Source: Coenobita brevimanus (lineage: Eukaryota; Arthropoda; Malacostraca; Decapoda; Coenobitidae). Taken from it: DNA of 64,000 nt. The notes beneath the pieces were generated by a model. The model searched no databases. It saw only the letters and a program-made list of their open reading frames with translations, and was not told the DNA's origin. The stretch covers positions 35,866,546 to 35,930,545 of the forward strand of contig CM064715.1 of assembly GCA_032717465.1 (NCBI GenBank), in the 5' to 3' direction. Shown in pieces: positions 34,854 to 45,872 of this stretch (position 1 is its first letter; each line of letters opens with the position of its first letter). Made by a program: the position numbers and the translations under genes.

Positions 34854-36788
34854 TGTTGTGCCGTAATTTTAAGTATTAGTGTAAGTTAGTATAAGCTAGT
34901 ACTGTAAGTGTAATTTCAAGCTTGTGTATGGTTGTAGGTACAACTCATGATTTAACCGTTAAGTTCTATATTTAAGTTTAGTCTTAGTTGATATTCATAA
35001 TGTGAACATGATTGTGATATTGATAGTACTGAGTCAAGTATTGATGTGAATATGATTAATTATTATACATATGGACCAGCTCTTCCCCGACAAAGACGTA
35101 TAACCGCGGAAATTTTAACAGAGATTAAAAATCGCGAGTGTCTTACTTTACATTCTGATCTAGAGATTTACCTGCCGAAGTTAATAGATTTCCCCTTTTG
35201 AACTATGCAATGGTGACTGAGAGTTGACTGAAGTAAGAATATTGAAGATTGTCATTTGCGAAGCGCGAAATTCATGTTACTGAGTCGGGGTTACAGTCAC
35301 GTAGGCATATGTAACCGTCATGGGTAATAAAACTGTTCGAATTCATAACTGGTTTGGCTTCATTATGATTAAAGTTCCTATACGTTTATTAAGTTTCAAC
35401 ATCGTAAGTTAAATTTTATCTACGTATGTTGAGTGCAAACGTATGCCTCGTATGCTTTGGAAGATCTTGTAGAAACAAAATATTACAAAGTAATCAGTTA
35501 CAGTTTTGGTCAATTCCCGAATACTGTCTTGATGCTTATAAAAGGCGAGAAACCGTGCCAAAAAATCAGCACCACAAAGCCAGCCAGGAGAGAGGACGTG
35601 TGTGCTGGGCAATCCCCAGATCCTGTCCTCCCCACTTACTATTTGTTAACCAGCCCATATCCCACTGATCTGACTAATGTATGGCCCGGCCTGCATTATA
35701 TGTGCAGGAAATCTTTAAACGAACGAACCCCAAACAGTTCAGATCATTGCTCCTTTTCATCGTTGCAGGTTAGTGCCAGAGCTCTAATCCCCCCCCCCCC
35801 TTATCTCTCCCTCGTTTATTAAGTCATCATATATGTTCGTGGGGTAAACTAGTGATATTTTCCCTTGATCCTTCTTGTGCTGCATAACGAGATCATCGCT
35901 CCTTTTCATTGTTGCAGATGAGAGTTATGGTGGGTCGTGGCTCGCATCCCAAGGATTCGAGCGTTCTAGCCGAGGCCTAACCTCTAACACACTAAATCAC
36001 CCCCCCCCCCTTAGTTCATGGAATCAAAGTAAATATTGGCTGGTCCATTTGTCCATTTGATTACGGTCCTTGTGATTACTGGTGCTTTTGATTGTGTCTA
36101 GTATACCGGTATATAAGATTCTTCATGTATTTATTCTTAGAGAATATTCTTTGATGATAATTTTTAAGTTCCTTCCCGACGAGTCCGTCAGAGACCACGG
36201 GACTATATCCATGAGTATTAGTATTATTGGAATATTAATCTAGTGTGTAAATATACATATTTCTGGAGTTATACTGTAAATCCTCATTACTGAATATTAA
36301 TTTAGTTCATGAAGATTCATAATTCTAAAAAGTGTAACAGTAATCTTTGAATATTCAGTTTGAGAAGATTCATATTTCTGTTGATATAGATCCTCATTAT
36401 ATTTCGTTTGGTATCATATCCAGTTTGAAGAGTTTTCTGTATCTCAGTATTATTCTTAATACTTAGTAATTCTTAGGTTACGTCATATCAAGTTTGAATT
36501 TTGCTATCCTTTAAGGAGTAGTAAAGACGAGGTTGAGTGGCCCACAAGGTGTGCTAATATCTAACTACTCATGCCCTCTCCAATAAGATCACGCTACCTC
36601 ATTTCCCATAAATTCTCTAATAACATCACGTTGCCCATTCTCCATAATCGCTAAAATTCTCGGTGTTACACTGGAGGTATCTAAATTCTGATCATTACAC
36701 TTGTGACTAATCCACAGCATCATATTGGTGGCGTGTCAAAATTTTTCGTTATTACACTGGTGGCAGTATTCAAATTTTATACATTACA
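34854..36788 (+). mobile_element. LTR1 of element X (empty, no nested insertion)
   Basis: Starts TGTTGTGCC and ends CATTACA, with short TGT...ACA inverted termini. Boundaries follow from alignment with LTR2 (from 38037) and LTR3 (from 48954, to 58674) and from the flanking TATG duplication. Length 1935 bp. It holds an uninterrupted version of the site (about 35495) where LTR2 and LTR3 carry the errantivirus, that is, the pre-insertion site. It also has about 175 bp (around 35565-35740) missing from LTR2 and LTR3, at a CCAAA microhomology. A TATA box lies at 35537 and an AATAAA near 35324. The last 130 bp contain several decayed copies of the LTR/primer-site junction. Confidence 0.9.
35537..35545 (+). 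promoter_or_regulatory. TATA box of LTR1
   Basis: TATAAAAGG within GCTTATAAAAGGCGAGA is a strong match to the pol II TATA consensus. It is conserved in all three LTRs of X (46627 and 57557), so it is the likely promoter of X. Confidence 0.7.
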
Positions 36789-36789
36789 C

Positions 36790-36807
36790 TGGTGGCAGCG
36801 GTGGGAT
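36790..36807 (+). promoter_or_regulatory. Primer-binding site of element X
   Basis: TGGTGGCAGCGGTGGGAT lies one base after the LTR end CATTACA, the usual position and TGG start of a tRNA-primed site. Confidence 0.8.
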
Positions 36808-36936
36808 AAGATACTGTCGTGGGATAAGATATCGTTGTGGGATAAGACATTATTGTAGTATAAGAGATTGTGTGACAGAATCCCTCAATAACAGTACACT
36901 GGAAGCCCACTTAATTTCACGATATTTCTAGAATTA

Positions 36937-37164
36937 ATGATCTTAAAAGCTCCTGGAGGACTGGCAAAATTATACTTCACCGAGAATAGAATGAATACTG
37001 AGATGGAGACACAGCTTATGTATTTTGTGGCTTTGTCTAGTGGAAGGAGTAGTAAGGTGGAAGATGAGTTGTTAATGGACCTTAGAGGTCAAATGTCAAG
37101 AAGGACGAGTGTAGCTCAGTGGACCATGACAGCCGATTCATTAGGTTCTTCCCCCTCAAAATAA
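36937..37164 (+). CDS. Element X small open frame a (unknown)
   Basis: 75 codons starting MILKAPGGLAKLYFTE. It lies about 130 bp after the primer-binding site, where gag would be expected. The protein has no zinc knuckle or other recognisable motif. It is conserved at 47854-48081 in the second internal region with three amino-acid changes (MET to TET, LLMD to FMD, TMTAD to TMIAD) and no stop. Whether it is translated is unknown; it may be a gag remnant. The only support is conservation between two recently duplicated copies, which is weak. Confidence 0.35.
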   Translation: MILKAPGGLAKLYFTENRMNTEMETQLMYFVALSSGRSSKVEDELLMDLRGQMSRRTSVAQWTMTADSLGSSPSK

Positions 37165-38036
37165 AACAATCTACACACACCACGCCATCGTGTAGTGGAA
37201 GTCTTGCTGGACAGAGGTGTGTACGTGGCAGAGGATGTGTTCATGGGGACGACAATACAGGGAGCCGTGGGATGGGTGAGGCCCTGTTGCGGAGAAGAGT
37301 GGCCCTTGGGACCCCTGGAGGGGGCCTTTGAACCTGATCCGGTGGATGAATAGTTGCCATCCCATGAGAGATGCCCTCCTCGGAGACTTCTTGAGATGTG
37401 TTGGGTGTTAAGCTGGTTATGGCAGTATTAAGTTAAGAGATGGATAGGGAAATGTGTGTGTGGGTTGGACTGTCTGATTACTGACTGAGTTCATAGGAGT
37501 TTGGGTTATGGGCACAGCCCAGTTCAGTGGAAATATTTGATTGCATTAATTCGAGGGGCAGTGTACGTCTACCTCTCAACTTAGAGTCAACACGGTCTCG
37601 GATGAAACAGTGACTTCAGGACCTGAAAGGGGCTCATCATTTACTAGGTGGAGAGCTGGAAGCTTAAAAATGAATGAATGGGAGTGTAAATATGATTAGT
37701 TAATAGGTTGTATGAATGGGAAGCACCCCTAGGGGGATCACTGCAGCGAGAGTTCTGGACTGTCCAGGTGAGACGACTATGTTGCCACCCAGGCAGGAGG
37801 TTGGCTGGGGGCACATATATCCACTGAATTTCGAGTGTTTATCGCGACAAGGAAGCGACCTCCTGGGGTATGCAGTGTACTATGTGGACCGACAGGTGCC
37901 ACTTATTGGAGTCGTGTTCACAGACAAATTTGGTAAGTTCGTCCAATCTGCACACACGTCCCTAGGAAATGTAGATGAATTATTTGAATGTTGGCTTCCG
38001 ATGTTTTTTTTTTTTTTTTTCCAGAGGAAGGACCAG

Positions 38037-38683
38037 TGTAGTGCCATAATTTTAAGTATTAGTGTAAGTTAGTATAAGCTAATACTGTAAGTGTAATCTT
38101 AAGCTTATGTATGGTTGTAGGTATAACTCAAGATTTAACCGTTAAGTTCTATCTTAAAGTTTAGTCTTGGTTGATATTCATAATGTGAACATGATTGTGA
38201 TATTGATAGTACTGAGTCATGTATTGATGTGAATATGATTAATTATGATACATATGGACCAACTCTTCCCCAACAAAGACGTATAACCGCGGAAATTTTA
38301 GCAGAGATTAAAAATCGCGAGTGTCTTCCTTTACTTTCTGGTCTAGAGATGTACCTACTGAAGTTAATAGATTTCCCCTTTTGAACTATGCAATGGTGAC
38401 TGAGAGTTGACTGAAGTAAGAATATTGAAGATTGTCATTTGTGAAGCGCGAAATTCATGCTATTGATTCGGGGTTACAGTCACGTAGGCATATGTAACTG
38501 ACATGGGTAATAACATTGTTCAAACTCATAACTGGTTTGCCTTCATTATGACTAAAGTTCCTCTACATTTATTACAAAAGTTTCAACATCGTAAGTCATT
38601 TATCTACGTATTTTGAGTGCAAACGTATATCTCATATTCTTTGGAAGATATAGTAGAAACAAAATATTACAAAGTAATCAGTA
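38037..38683 (+). mobile_element. LTR2 of element X, left part
   Basis: Starts TGTAGTGCC and matches LTR1 from 34854. It runs to the insertion of errantivirus copy A at 38684 and resumes at 46586. It matches LTR3 (48954-49600) more closely than LTR1, for instance CCATAATTTT against CCGTAATTTT. Confidence 0.9.
38680..38683. repeat. Target-site duplication AGTA, errantivirus copy A left
   Basis: AGTA here and at 46586-46589 flanks copy A. The homologous site in LTR1 (around 35495) reads without an insertion. Confidence 0.85.
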
Positions 38684-38927
38684 TGTAACTTGCAATACTT
38701 TGGTGATAGAAACTCCGTGTACAAACAGCTAGATAAGGAGTTTATTACGAGCTCACAATAAAATAGTCTGCCCATCTTGGCTGTCTGCTATTAACTGACG
38801 CAATAACTCCTTCGCCCAGGCTTGGGCTCTGGGAAAGCATGCTAGGTCAGCAAGTTTAGTGGGGGCATGTATGCATTGGGGGGGGACATATATACATCGG
38901 GGGTAGACATATTGTGGAGGGGGTACA
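38684..38927 (-). mobile_element. Errantivirus-like copy A, 3' LTR
   Basis: 244 bp, plus-strand termini TGTAAC...GTACA. Nearly identical to 46340-46585 apart from substitutions and a G-run two bases shorter. On the minus strand it carries AATAAA (plus strand TTTATT near 38741), a likely polyadenylation signal. The base run just inside (CCCGGGGGAGTAG in minus sense) is the candidate polypurine tract. Confidence 0.9.
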
Positions 38928-39379
38928 CTACTCCCCCGGGTAGCTGAGATGGGGTCTCCTGACACCAGGAGTTATATGGTGTTTGATTATAGGATTAAGG
39001 CAAGGTTGGGGAGGTTTGTACAAGGGATAAGTATGATACAGGGGCAGTAGGGGAGACATGGCCATGGTGAGGGGAGGGAATTAGAAAGATATATACATAT
39101 AAGATATACAAGGATTAATAGGTATGTGTCCAGTAAGGGTCGAAAGGTATACATAGATATAATGGGGAGTATACAATAATAGTTTGATACATGATAAACA
39201 AGGAGTAGATATGAGAGTTCTATGGTTGTTCTTCATTCATTTTTTTTTTTTTTTTTCTGGAGGATACACTGTCACTCAGGAATGCATTAAAGAAATACCA
39301 TCATTTTCTAGTAGGCAGAGTTCGGCTCACAGTTTGGATAATTGTCAGATGGCATTGGTAGTCACTGAATGTGAGGGCA
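38928..39379 (-). other. Errantivirus copy A, 3' untranslated region
   Basis: Non-coding stretch between the env tail frame and the 3' LTR. It includes a poly(T) run (plus strand, about 39238-39257). Copy B has the same sequence with few differences. Confidence 0.7.
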
Positions 39380-41071
39380 CTAAGTACGGGGAGTTTCTAC
39401 GTCGTGTGTAGGGCGTACTATGCCTGTAGCGACTCTGATTTCCTGGAGTCGGCGTTCCATTTTTCTGACACAACAATGCACTGCACATATGATGAGTAGA
39501 AAACCTATGAAAGCGATAACCACAGGGGAAACACAACTGTTGGATGAACCCATGAACGGCTGAAGGCCAGAGAAAATTGATCCATAATGAAATCACTGTC
39601 ATTGAGGAATGTTAGCATGCGCAAGTTAGGGGAGGTGATGGTAATGTTGGCAGATGGTAGGGTGGAAGGCATGTCGATTGGTTGAAAGATGTCATAGGAG
39701 TGTTTACGGACAGCTTGGTGATAGCGAGTGGCGTAAGTGATGACGGACTCTGATTTGACGGTACAATAGTCTGGTGCTTTGTAGAGACCACTAGTGGGGA
39801 CGGATCGAACCAAAGAACCAGGACACATGATTGTGACAGAGATGGGAACAGCAAAGAAGAAGTACTGGACATGGTTGAGGTGAGCATGGTGGACCGGGAG
39901 GTCAGGAGCTGGGACAAAAGAACAGGCCGAGTAGATGGAATGGTTGCGAACTAAAGCAGACTCACAGGGTGTAGCACTGCTAGGGAAGATAGTGAAAAGG
40001 TGGGCAGCACAGAGACGAGAGGTCGGAGTAAGGGAGGAACATTTCTGGAGGTCTGTGGAAGAAAGGAAGGCAACTGAAAGATGATCATGGGAGAGGAGGA
40101 AATATTCTGAAGGAACAGATACTTGTAACAAGGAGTTGTTGAGGCGGAAAGGGAAGGGAATGATGTGGAAAAGGTTAAAGGTTATGGCAGAACGGAGAGG
40201 AATATGGACGACGACGTATGTGGTGAGAAGAGTGGCCTTGAGAACAGGATAATAGTATTCGAGGGAGGAGTAGGGGAGGACTGGGGATAGACCGAAGGTG
40301 GAGTGAGCCCATTCCAGGACAGAACGGAGAGCTGAGACAGGTATTAAGTCGGCAGTGACACGTCCATTTATAGCATTGACCAGGATACGAACCAAGGTAG
40401 AGACTTGAGACAGGAGAGAGTCAATGGCCAGTTGGAGATTATCAATGTTGAGTTTGAGGTAGAAGAACTGAGAGATAACGTTGAGATCTGAAAGGTGGCG
40501 TTGTAAGATATCGGTGAAATTGTTTAGAGTGGACGTGACTTCATTGAGGTGGGTCGTGAGCTTCTGTAACATAGTGTGTTGGATTTTAATGACTCGGCGT
40601 TGGGATTCTAGAGCTGAAGCTAAATGAGTGAGATCAGATTTGAAGCTAGAAATGTCACGGGCTGTAGCAACGCCAAACAAGCCACTCAGAATCTCACCAC
40701 CGAAGTCGAAGAGACCTCGTTTCACACGAGAACGACCAACGGGTGTCTGAATGGAAAATGTGTCATTGAGCTCAGTGAATCTGTTACTTATGTATTGCAA
40801 TTGCCAGGAGAGTGGTAGGAAAAGGTTATAGAGATACTCATTTGGGTTGTGTCCCCATGATGGCCGTGAGATGGTTCTTGATTCCGTGGAGCTGGTGCGC
40901 GTAGGCAGGTAGGGCAATGGCTACGTCGGCCAGGGGCGCAAGATCATAGCGCAAGGAGACTAGTACCTCGCCACCTGAGCCGACCAAGGCCCCGGGACGT
41001 ACTCCACCATCGTCCTGACCTGACCCAGACCCCAGGACGGTCAGCACTGCCAGCAGGGAGATCGCTAACAT
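39380..41071 (-). pseudogene. env: Errantivirus copy A env: fusion-protein-like, in three frames
   Basis: Type: baculovirus F-like (errantiviral) membrane fusion glycoprotein. The N-terminal piece (41071-40838, 77 codons) begins with a hydrophobic leader MLAISLLAVLTVLGSGSG, a likely signal peptide. The main piece (40917-39505, 470 codons) has a furin-type RVKR site at its residues 64-67 (40728-40717) directly before a glycine-rich GLFDFGGE stretch, the position of a fusion peptide, followed by a heptad-rich region. A hydrophobic segment with Cys/Arg-rich end, consistent with membrane anchor and cytoplasmic tail, is in a third frame (39553-39380). So two frame changes break the gene, one near 40900-40840 and one just before the anchor. 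Both breaks are shared with copy B, so they predate the duplication. Confidence 0.85.
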
Positions 41072-41095
41072 CGTACCTAGAAAATCAGGGTAGAG

Positions 41096-42235
41096 TTAAT
41101 GGGGGAGGTCTTGAAGAGGTTGATGGGCAGAGTGCAGTTTGGACCAATATTGATTGGTTGATGAATGAGCAGGTGGAGGTGGAGATGAAGGAGACTGAGG
41201 GATAGGTGGAGACAAAGTAGACTGAGGGATGTGTGGAGGGGAAGAGGGGGCAGGAGGTTGTGTAAGTGACTCTTCCAACACGAGGCCACGGGGTGCTCGC
41301 TTTAAGTCATCAACGTGGACCCATCTGGTGTCCTTAGTGGACAGGTCCTGGAGGTGAAATTTGTTGCCTTGTTGAGTGAGGACGCGGTGGGGCCCTGTAA
41401 ATTTGTCATCCAACTTAGAGGAACGCGTATGGGAATGAGCAAAGACAAGATCGCCTACAGTGATAGTGATAGGAGAGGCGGATTTATGTTGGCACCGCAG
41501 CATGTCCTCCTGAGAGGAAGCCAAAGTAGATTGGACATACTGGTGGATTGTCTGGAAGTTGGCCAATTTTAGTTTAACATAATCATCCAGGTTGTAGATG
41601 GGTTCTGGCTTTGAGAATAAGAGAGAGTATGGGAGGTCCTTGTCAAAACCAAAGAGGACGAAGAAGGGAGATTCAGCAATGGATGCATTGATGGAGCTAT
41701 TGATTGAGGATGCCACTTGGGGAATCCAGTCATCCCAGGACGAACTATGAGAGCCTAGATGTCTAAGGCACTCTAAGATTTTTCGGTTGTGGCGTTCTAC
41801 AAGGCCATTGGAAGCCGGATGGTTAGGCACGACATTGCACTTACTGATATGAAAGTGGCAACAGATCTCATCTAGAAGGCTATTGTTGAACTCCGTACCG
41901 TTGTCAGTAAGAATGGTATGAGGGGTACTGAACGGGCAAATTACGTGATCTACAAAGGCACGTGCAACGCTCTTCGCAGTCTTGTCGGAGAGGGGTACGA
42001 GGACACAGTAACGGGAGAAGTGGTTGACAGCTATGAACAAGTACTCAGCACCGGATTCCGTGAGAGGTAGTTTTAGGAGATCGATTGAGACAGTTTCCCA
42101 TGGTCGTGACGGGATTGGGTATTGTAAGAGAGGTGCTGGTAAGCCGGTTGATCCTTTGAGGCGGTGGCAGGAGAGGCAAGAGTCACAGTGGGCATTGATA
42201 TCCAATAGTATTTGAGACGTGCTTGGCGCAAGCAT
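41096..42235 (-). pseudogene. pol: Errantivirus copy A integrase region
   Basis: 379-codon frame encoding the integrase C-terminal two thirds: Cys pair of the zinc-binding domain (CDSCLSC), catalytic core with SIDLLKLP (first Asp), TDNGTEFNN (second Asp) and LVERHNRKILE (Glu), a GPH-type (GPY/F-like) module and a proline-rich tail. It ends at a stop 25 bp before the env leader, so env directly follows pol. Relative to copy B it has lost 16 bp at about 42202 and 5 bp at about 42300; together these sum to 21 and restore the frame but remove part of the zinc-binding region. Confidence 0.85.
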
Positions 42236-42268
42236 CGGTCTTTACCTGGATGGGAAGCTTGAGGGGTA

Positions 42269-43868
42269 TTATGAACAATGTGAAGAACCTTTGGTATCAG
42301 TGGGGACAACAAGTTGGCGTACTTCGCGATTGGGCATATCTTTGCCTGTTAGTAGTGCTTTCCTGTACAAGAGATCATCATCTAGCACGAACTCATCTAG
42401 TGATACTGGCAGAGTAGGTAAGGTCGAGGCATCGCCAGAGTCTAGGAAATAAATGACCTTGGACCATATGGGGTCTTGCTGCTGAAAGTTTCGAACAACG
42501 TCTGATGTTAGTGTAGTGTTTTCAGTTACTTCGGGATGCAGTGATGTTATAGCTGCTGCTACATGACGTGAGAGTGCGTCTGCGACTACATTCAACTTGC
42601 CTGGTACATATTGAAAAGTGGGATTAAAGTCCTGGATGATGACGGACCATCTAGCTAGCCTACCTGTTAGGTTGCGGTTCTTGAACAAATCACATAGTGG
42701 AAGGTGGTCTGTTTGGATATGTACTGGATAACCTTAGACTATATCTCTGAAATGTTTCAAGGACCAGACTACCGCTAGCGCTTCGAGATCTGTGACACTG
42801 TAGTTACGTTCAGCGGTTGTATGGGTGCGACTAGCATACGCTATTACACACTTCCTTGATGCTTCATTGAGTTGCATCAAAACGGCACCAAGTCCAGTGC
42901 CTGAGGCGTCTGTGCAGAGAAGGAAGGGTGTGGTATAATCAGGGAACGCTAGAACGTGAGCATTTACAAGAGCTGTCTTTAGCTTTTGGAAAGCCTGTGA
43001 CTGGTCGTTAGTCCAAACAAAGGGCACATTCTGCTAGTAAGTGGGTCAGAGGAGCGGCGATCTTTGCGTAGTCTTTAATGAATCTACGATAATAGCCACT
43101 GAGGCCCAGGAAACTTCGTACAGCTTCAGTAGTGGTAGGTTCTGGGAAGTTAATAATCGCCTTAGTTTTATCCTCATTAGTATGAATGCCTTGTGCATCT
43201 ACAACATGGGCTAGGAATTTGATTTTCTTTCGCAGGAAGTCACATTTACTGAGATTGATTTTCAGGCCTGTGAGCTGGAGGCATTCAAAGACTTGCCTGA
43301 GCTTTGTGAAATGGTCAGGGATGGATTTACTCACAACAATGATATCATCTAGGTAAGCAAAAAGAGAGTGTCCCATCATACCGCTGAAGACTGAATGGAT
43401 AAGTCGCATGAACATGGAAGGAGCATTTCTCAGACCAAAAGGGAGTCTCTTAAACTGAAAATGTCCGGAAGGGGTGCTAAAGGCTGTAACTGGGCGAGAG
43501 GATTCTTCCATTTCGACCTGCCAGTACCCGCTGAGGAGGTCTAAAGATGAAAAGACTACGTTGTTTTCACCAAGGGATTCTAGCAAATCAGTGAGGACGG
43601 GTAACGGGAAACGGTCTGGAATGGTGACAGAATTGACCTTACGATAGTCGACTACTGGTCTAAAGTTGCCGTCCTTCTTTGGTACTAAGAAAAGTGTGCT
43701 GTTCCATGGACTGATGGAGGGCTCAATAATGTCCTGGTCTAACATGTTCTGTACCATTTGATCTGTCTGCTTTCTCTGGCTGTGAGGAAATCGATACGCT
43801 GGTATGTAAATCGGCTGAGTTCTTGGTAGTAGTTCAATCGTATGTTTGACAAGGTCTGTTCTACCCAT
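42269..43868 (-). pseudogene. pol: Errantivirus copy A reverse transcriptase and RNase H
   Basis: The reverse transcriptase starts at the transposon boundary 43868 (TDLVKHTIELLP) and has SLDLLSGYWQ (motif A aspartate intact), LPFGLRNAPSMFMR and the YLDDIIV catalytic box. RNase H follows with CTDASGTGLGAVL and a PGKLNVVADALSRH end. Breaks specific to this copy: a 2-bp loss near 43033 and TAA at 42734-42736 where copy B has a tyrosine codon. The first break separates RT from RNase H, so no intact polyprotein can be made. Confidence 0.9.
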
Positions 43869-44735
43869 AGAGGTAGGAGTAGGTAGAGGCGGCATAAGGA
43901 TTAACCACGGGTAGGTCAGAGTGAGGCCGACAGACCTGACTCGACCAACATGGCGGCAACCCCTTTGACAGCTGTCTGACTTGGTTCCGCTGACCAGGCG
44001 CGAGTGTTTTCTTAGTTGCAAACAGAAAAAACGATGAAGAAAGTAATTTATGAATGGAAGGAGAAAAGAAAGTAGTTAATGAATGAAAAAAAAGGAAGCA
44101 TTTAAGAACATATGGAAGGATATGAAGGATGGAAGACAGATAGATGATTTAAGATAATATATATCAGCACATTATGAAAAAAGTTTATATCTATTATTCT
44201 AAATAATATTCAGCTTGACTTTACTAACTCCAGTCATATACATAATGTACACTGACAAATTATAATTCACTCTAAAGATACTCACCGGTGAAATGTAATG
44301 GATGGGTCAGATTTCTTATCTCCTCTTTCATTACACCCAAATGCGGCACAGGTGGTGGGCATTTTTGGAGACTTGGGTTATTTGATGGTGAGTTACAACT
44401 TAGGACAGAACGTCTCACACCGACAGCTGAACTACAACTAAAACCAGAGGTAGAATGAAGTCTACTTTGTTTCTGGCATTCTCCCTGAAGAATACCAGGT
44501 GGACACACAGCTGGAGGTATTAAAGGCTTAATAATCTCATGGCCACATCCACGGAGGTAGGATTAGGACTCTTACGTCTATGGGCACAGCCATAGAGGTA
44601 GGAGTGCAAAGCAATCTTCTTTGTCAAGTAGGTGTTGCCATGACCTCTTGACTTGACCAATATGGCCATTTGACAGTTCTCTGGCTTCACTGGAGCCTTC
44701 TCACGCCGACTCTACCCTAATCCTACCTCTATGGC
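43869..44735. mobile_element. Terminal-inverted-repeat element in errantivirus copy A
   Basis: 867 bp inserted between the protease linker and reverse transcriptase. Terminal inverted repeats of about 25-30 bp read CCATAGAGGTAGGAGTAGG on the left and, inverted, GCCATAGAGGTAGGATTAGG on the right. TCTACCCAT (9 bp) occurs on both sides (43860-43868, 44736-44744) and once in the uninterrupted coding sequence, so it is the target duplication (8 or 9 bp). No transposase is encoded. The GAGGTAGG ends and 8-9-bp duplication suggest a hAT-like non-autonomous element. The subterminal motif GACTYGACCAAYATGGC is present at both ends. Confidence 0.75.
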
Positions 44736-44744
44736 TCTACCCAT

Positions 44745-45872
44745 CGGTTCACCGGGTAAGGCAACCACGTTTCTGTACGAGGTCAGAAGGCTGAGGAGTT
44801 GAGGTGTATTTTCTGGGAAATCCGTGCAAGTGAGAAGTGAGAGCATATCGGGTGAATATGTCGGCGCAGATCCCGTAGAGTTAATAGTACATACACCGAT
44901 TGGCGTACTATCATCAGTCTGAATAGTAGGAACTGAGGAATCCTGGCACACCTTTATGGCCGCTGGGTATACTAGGAAGTCTCCAATCTTTACACCACTT
45001 TTGAGTTTTAGTGGAGCATTTGTGACATTGAGCAAGTACAGGTAACATAAACTGTCCTCTAAGACTGTACACCATGCTGACTCATAAGTCAAGCCATTCA
45101 CACAACACGTCTCAGGTAGTGTTAGTACATCCACTCCTTCTTTCGCACCGGCAACACAAACAGAGACTTTGGTGAACTCATGCGGTAACAAAATTGTGCA
45201 CGTATTCGTTACTGCATATTTCGTCTCTGCGTGTTGGAGATCATTCACACTGTGTGAGGTAGGTAATTGAGACATGTCTGAGTCAGTGATAGTGTTGTCG
45301 GGAGAGGAGGTAAGAGCCATGTCCGAAGGCTGAGATGATGTATCAGTAGACACTGAGGAATTTATGTCCTTGCTCACAGTCAGTAAAGGAATGAGCTCTG
45401 TATTCTCAGATGATGATAGTGGTGGTTTGGGCTGGGTTGGACTTTTTGGTAGTGATAGGGACAGAGGTAATTGAAGGACTTATTTGATCGTAAGAACAGG
45501 ACGGGGACATTCCATACTGTAAACCGGGAATCCAGAAATGTCTATACTACCACAAGCAGGTAATAACGCAATGGAGTGTTGTGCCATGGTGGAGAAACCA
45601 ATAAGGGCATCTGCAGGATACTGCAAGTCATTAGTGACATGAAATTCAATTGGGATAGGGGGCAAATCTCCGTGTAGTTTGACTTCAAGGGTGACTCTTC
45701 CCTTAACCTTAAACTCTGAGCCTTCGACACCACATAGGCGAATGTCTGGTGGTTCTAGGAAACTGACGTGGTTGTGATGTAGTTGGAGAAGATGTAAGGA
45801 ATTGTCGGGGCGGGGTGGCGGTGGAGAGACAGCTGGGCGGAGAGGAGAGTGGCTGCGATGAGTCACCGGCAC
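44745..45872 (-). pseudogene. pol: Errantivirus copy A protease and protease-RT linker
   Basis: The frame 45872-45480 contains a YPADALIGFSTMAQHSIALL segment, like the C-terminal flap of retropepsins (ALIG...), but I do not see a clear DTG/DSG active site, so the active-site half may be lost or shifted in frame. The linker frame 45377-44712 (221 codons) has NVTNAPLKLKSGVKIGDFL, a beta-rich segment usual between protease and RT in gypsy-type elements, and runs to ALPGEPMGR, where the inserted transposon interrupts it. Confidence 0.65.

Larger units (their letters stand above)
36789..38036 (+). mobile_element. Element X internal region, copy 1
   Basis: Only 1248 bp. It begins with a primer-binding site and ends in a purine-rich tract (AGAGGAAGGA) after a T-run, directly before LTR2. 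No protease, reverse transcriptase, RNase H or integrase is present, so X depends on proteins from elsewhere. Open frames are short: 75 codons (36937-37164), about 62 codons (37165-37353, containing VEVLLDRGVYVAED, which might be a decayed protease DTG box) and a frame from 37716 running into LTR2. None has a recognised domain. They are conserved in copy 2. Confidence 0.8.

Noticed and set aside
37165..37353. Active retropepsin in element X
   Set aside because: LLDRG resembles the LLDTG box only loosely and no flap or ALIG-like motif follows within the short frame.
39380..39553. Programmed ribosomal frameshift joining env body and anchor
   Set aside because: I see no convincing slippery heptamer with downstream structure at the junction, and a second unrelated frame change lies upstream; ordinary decay is simpler.
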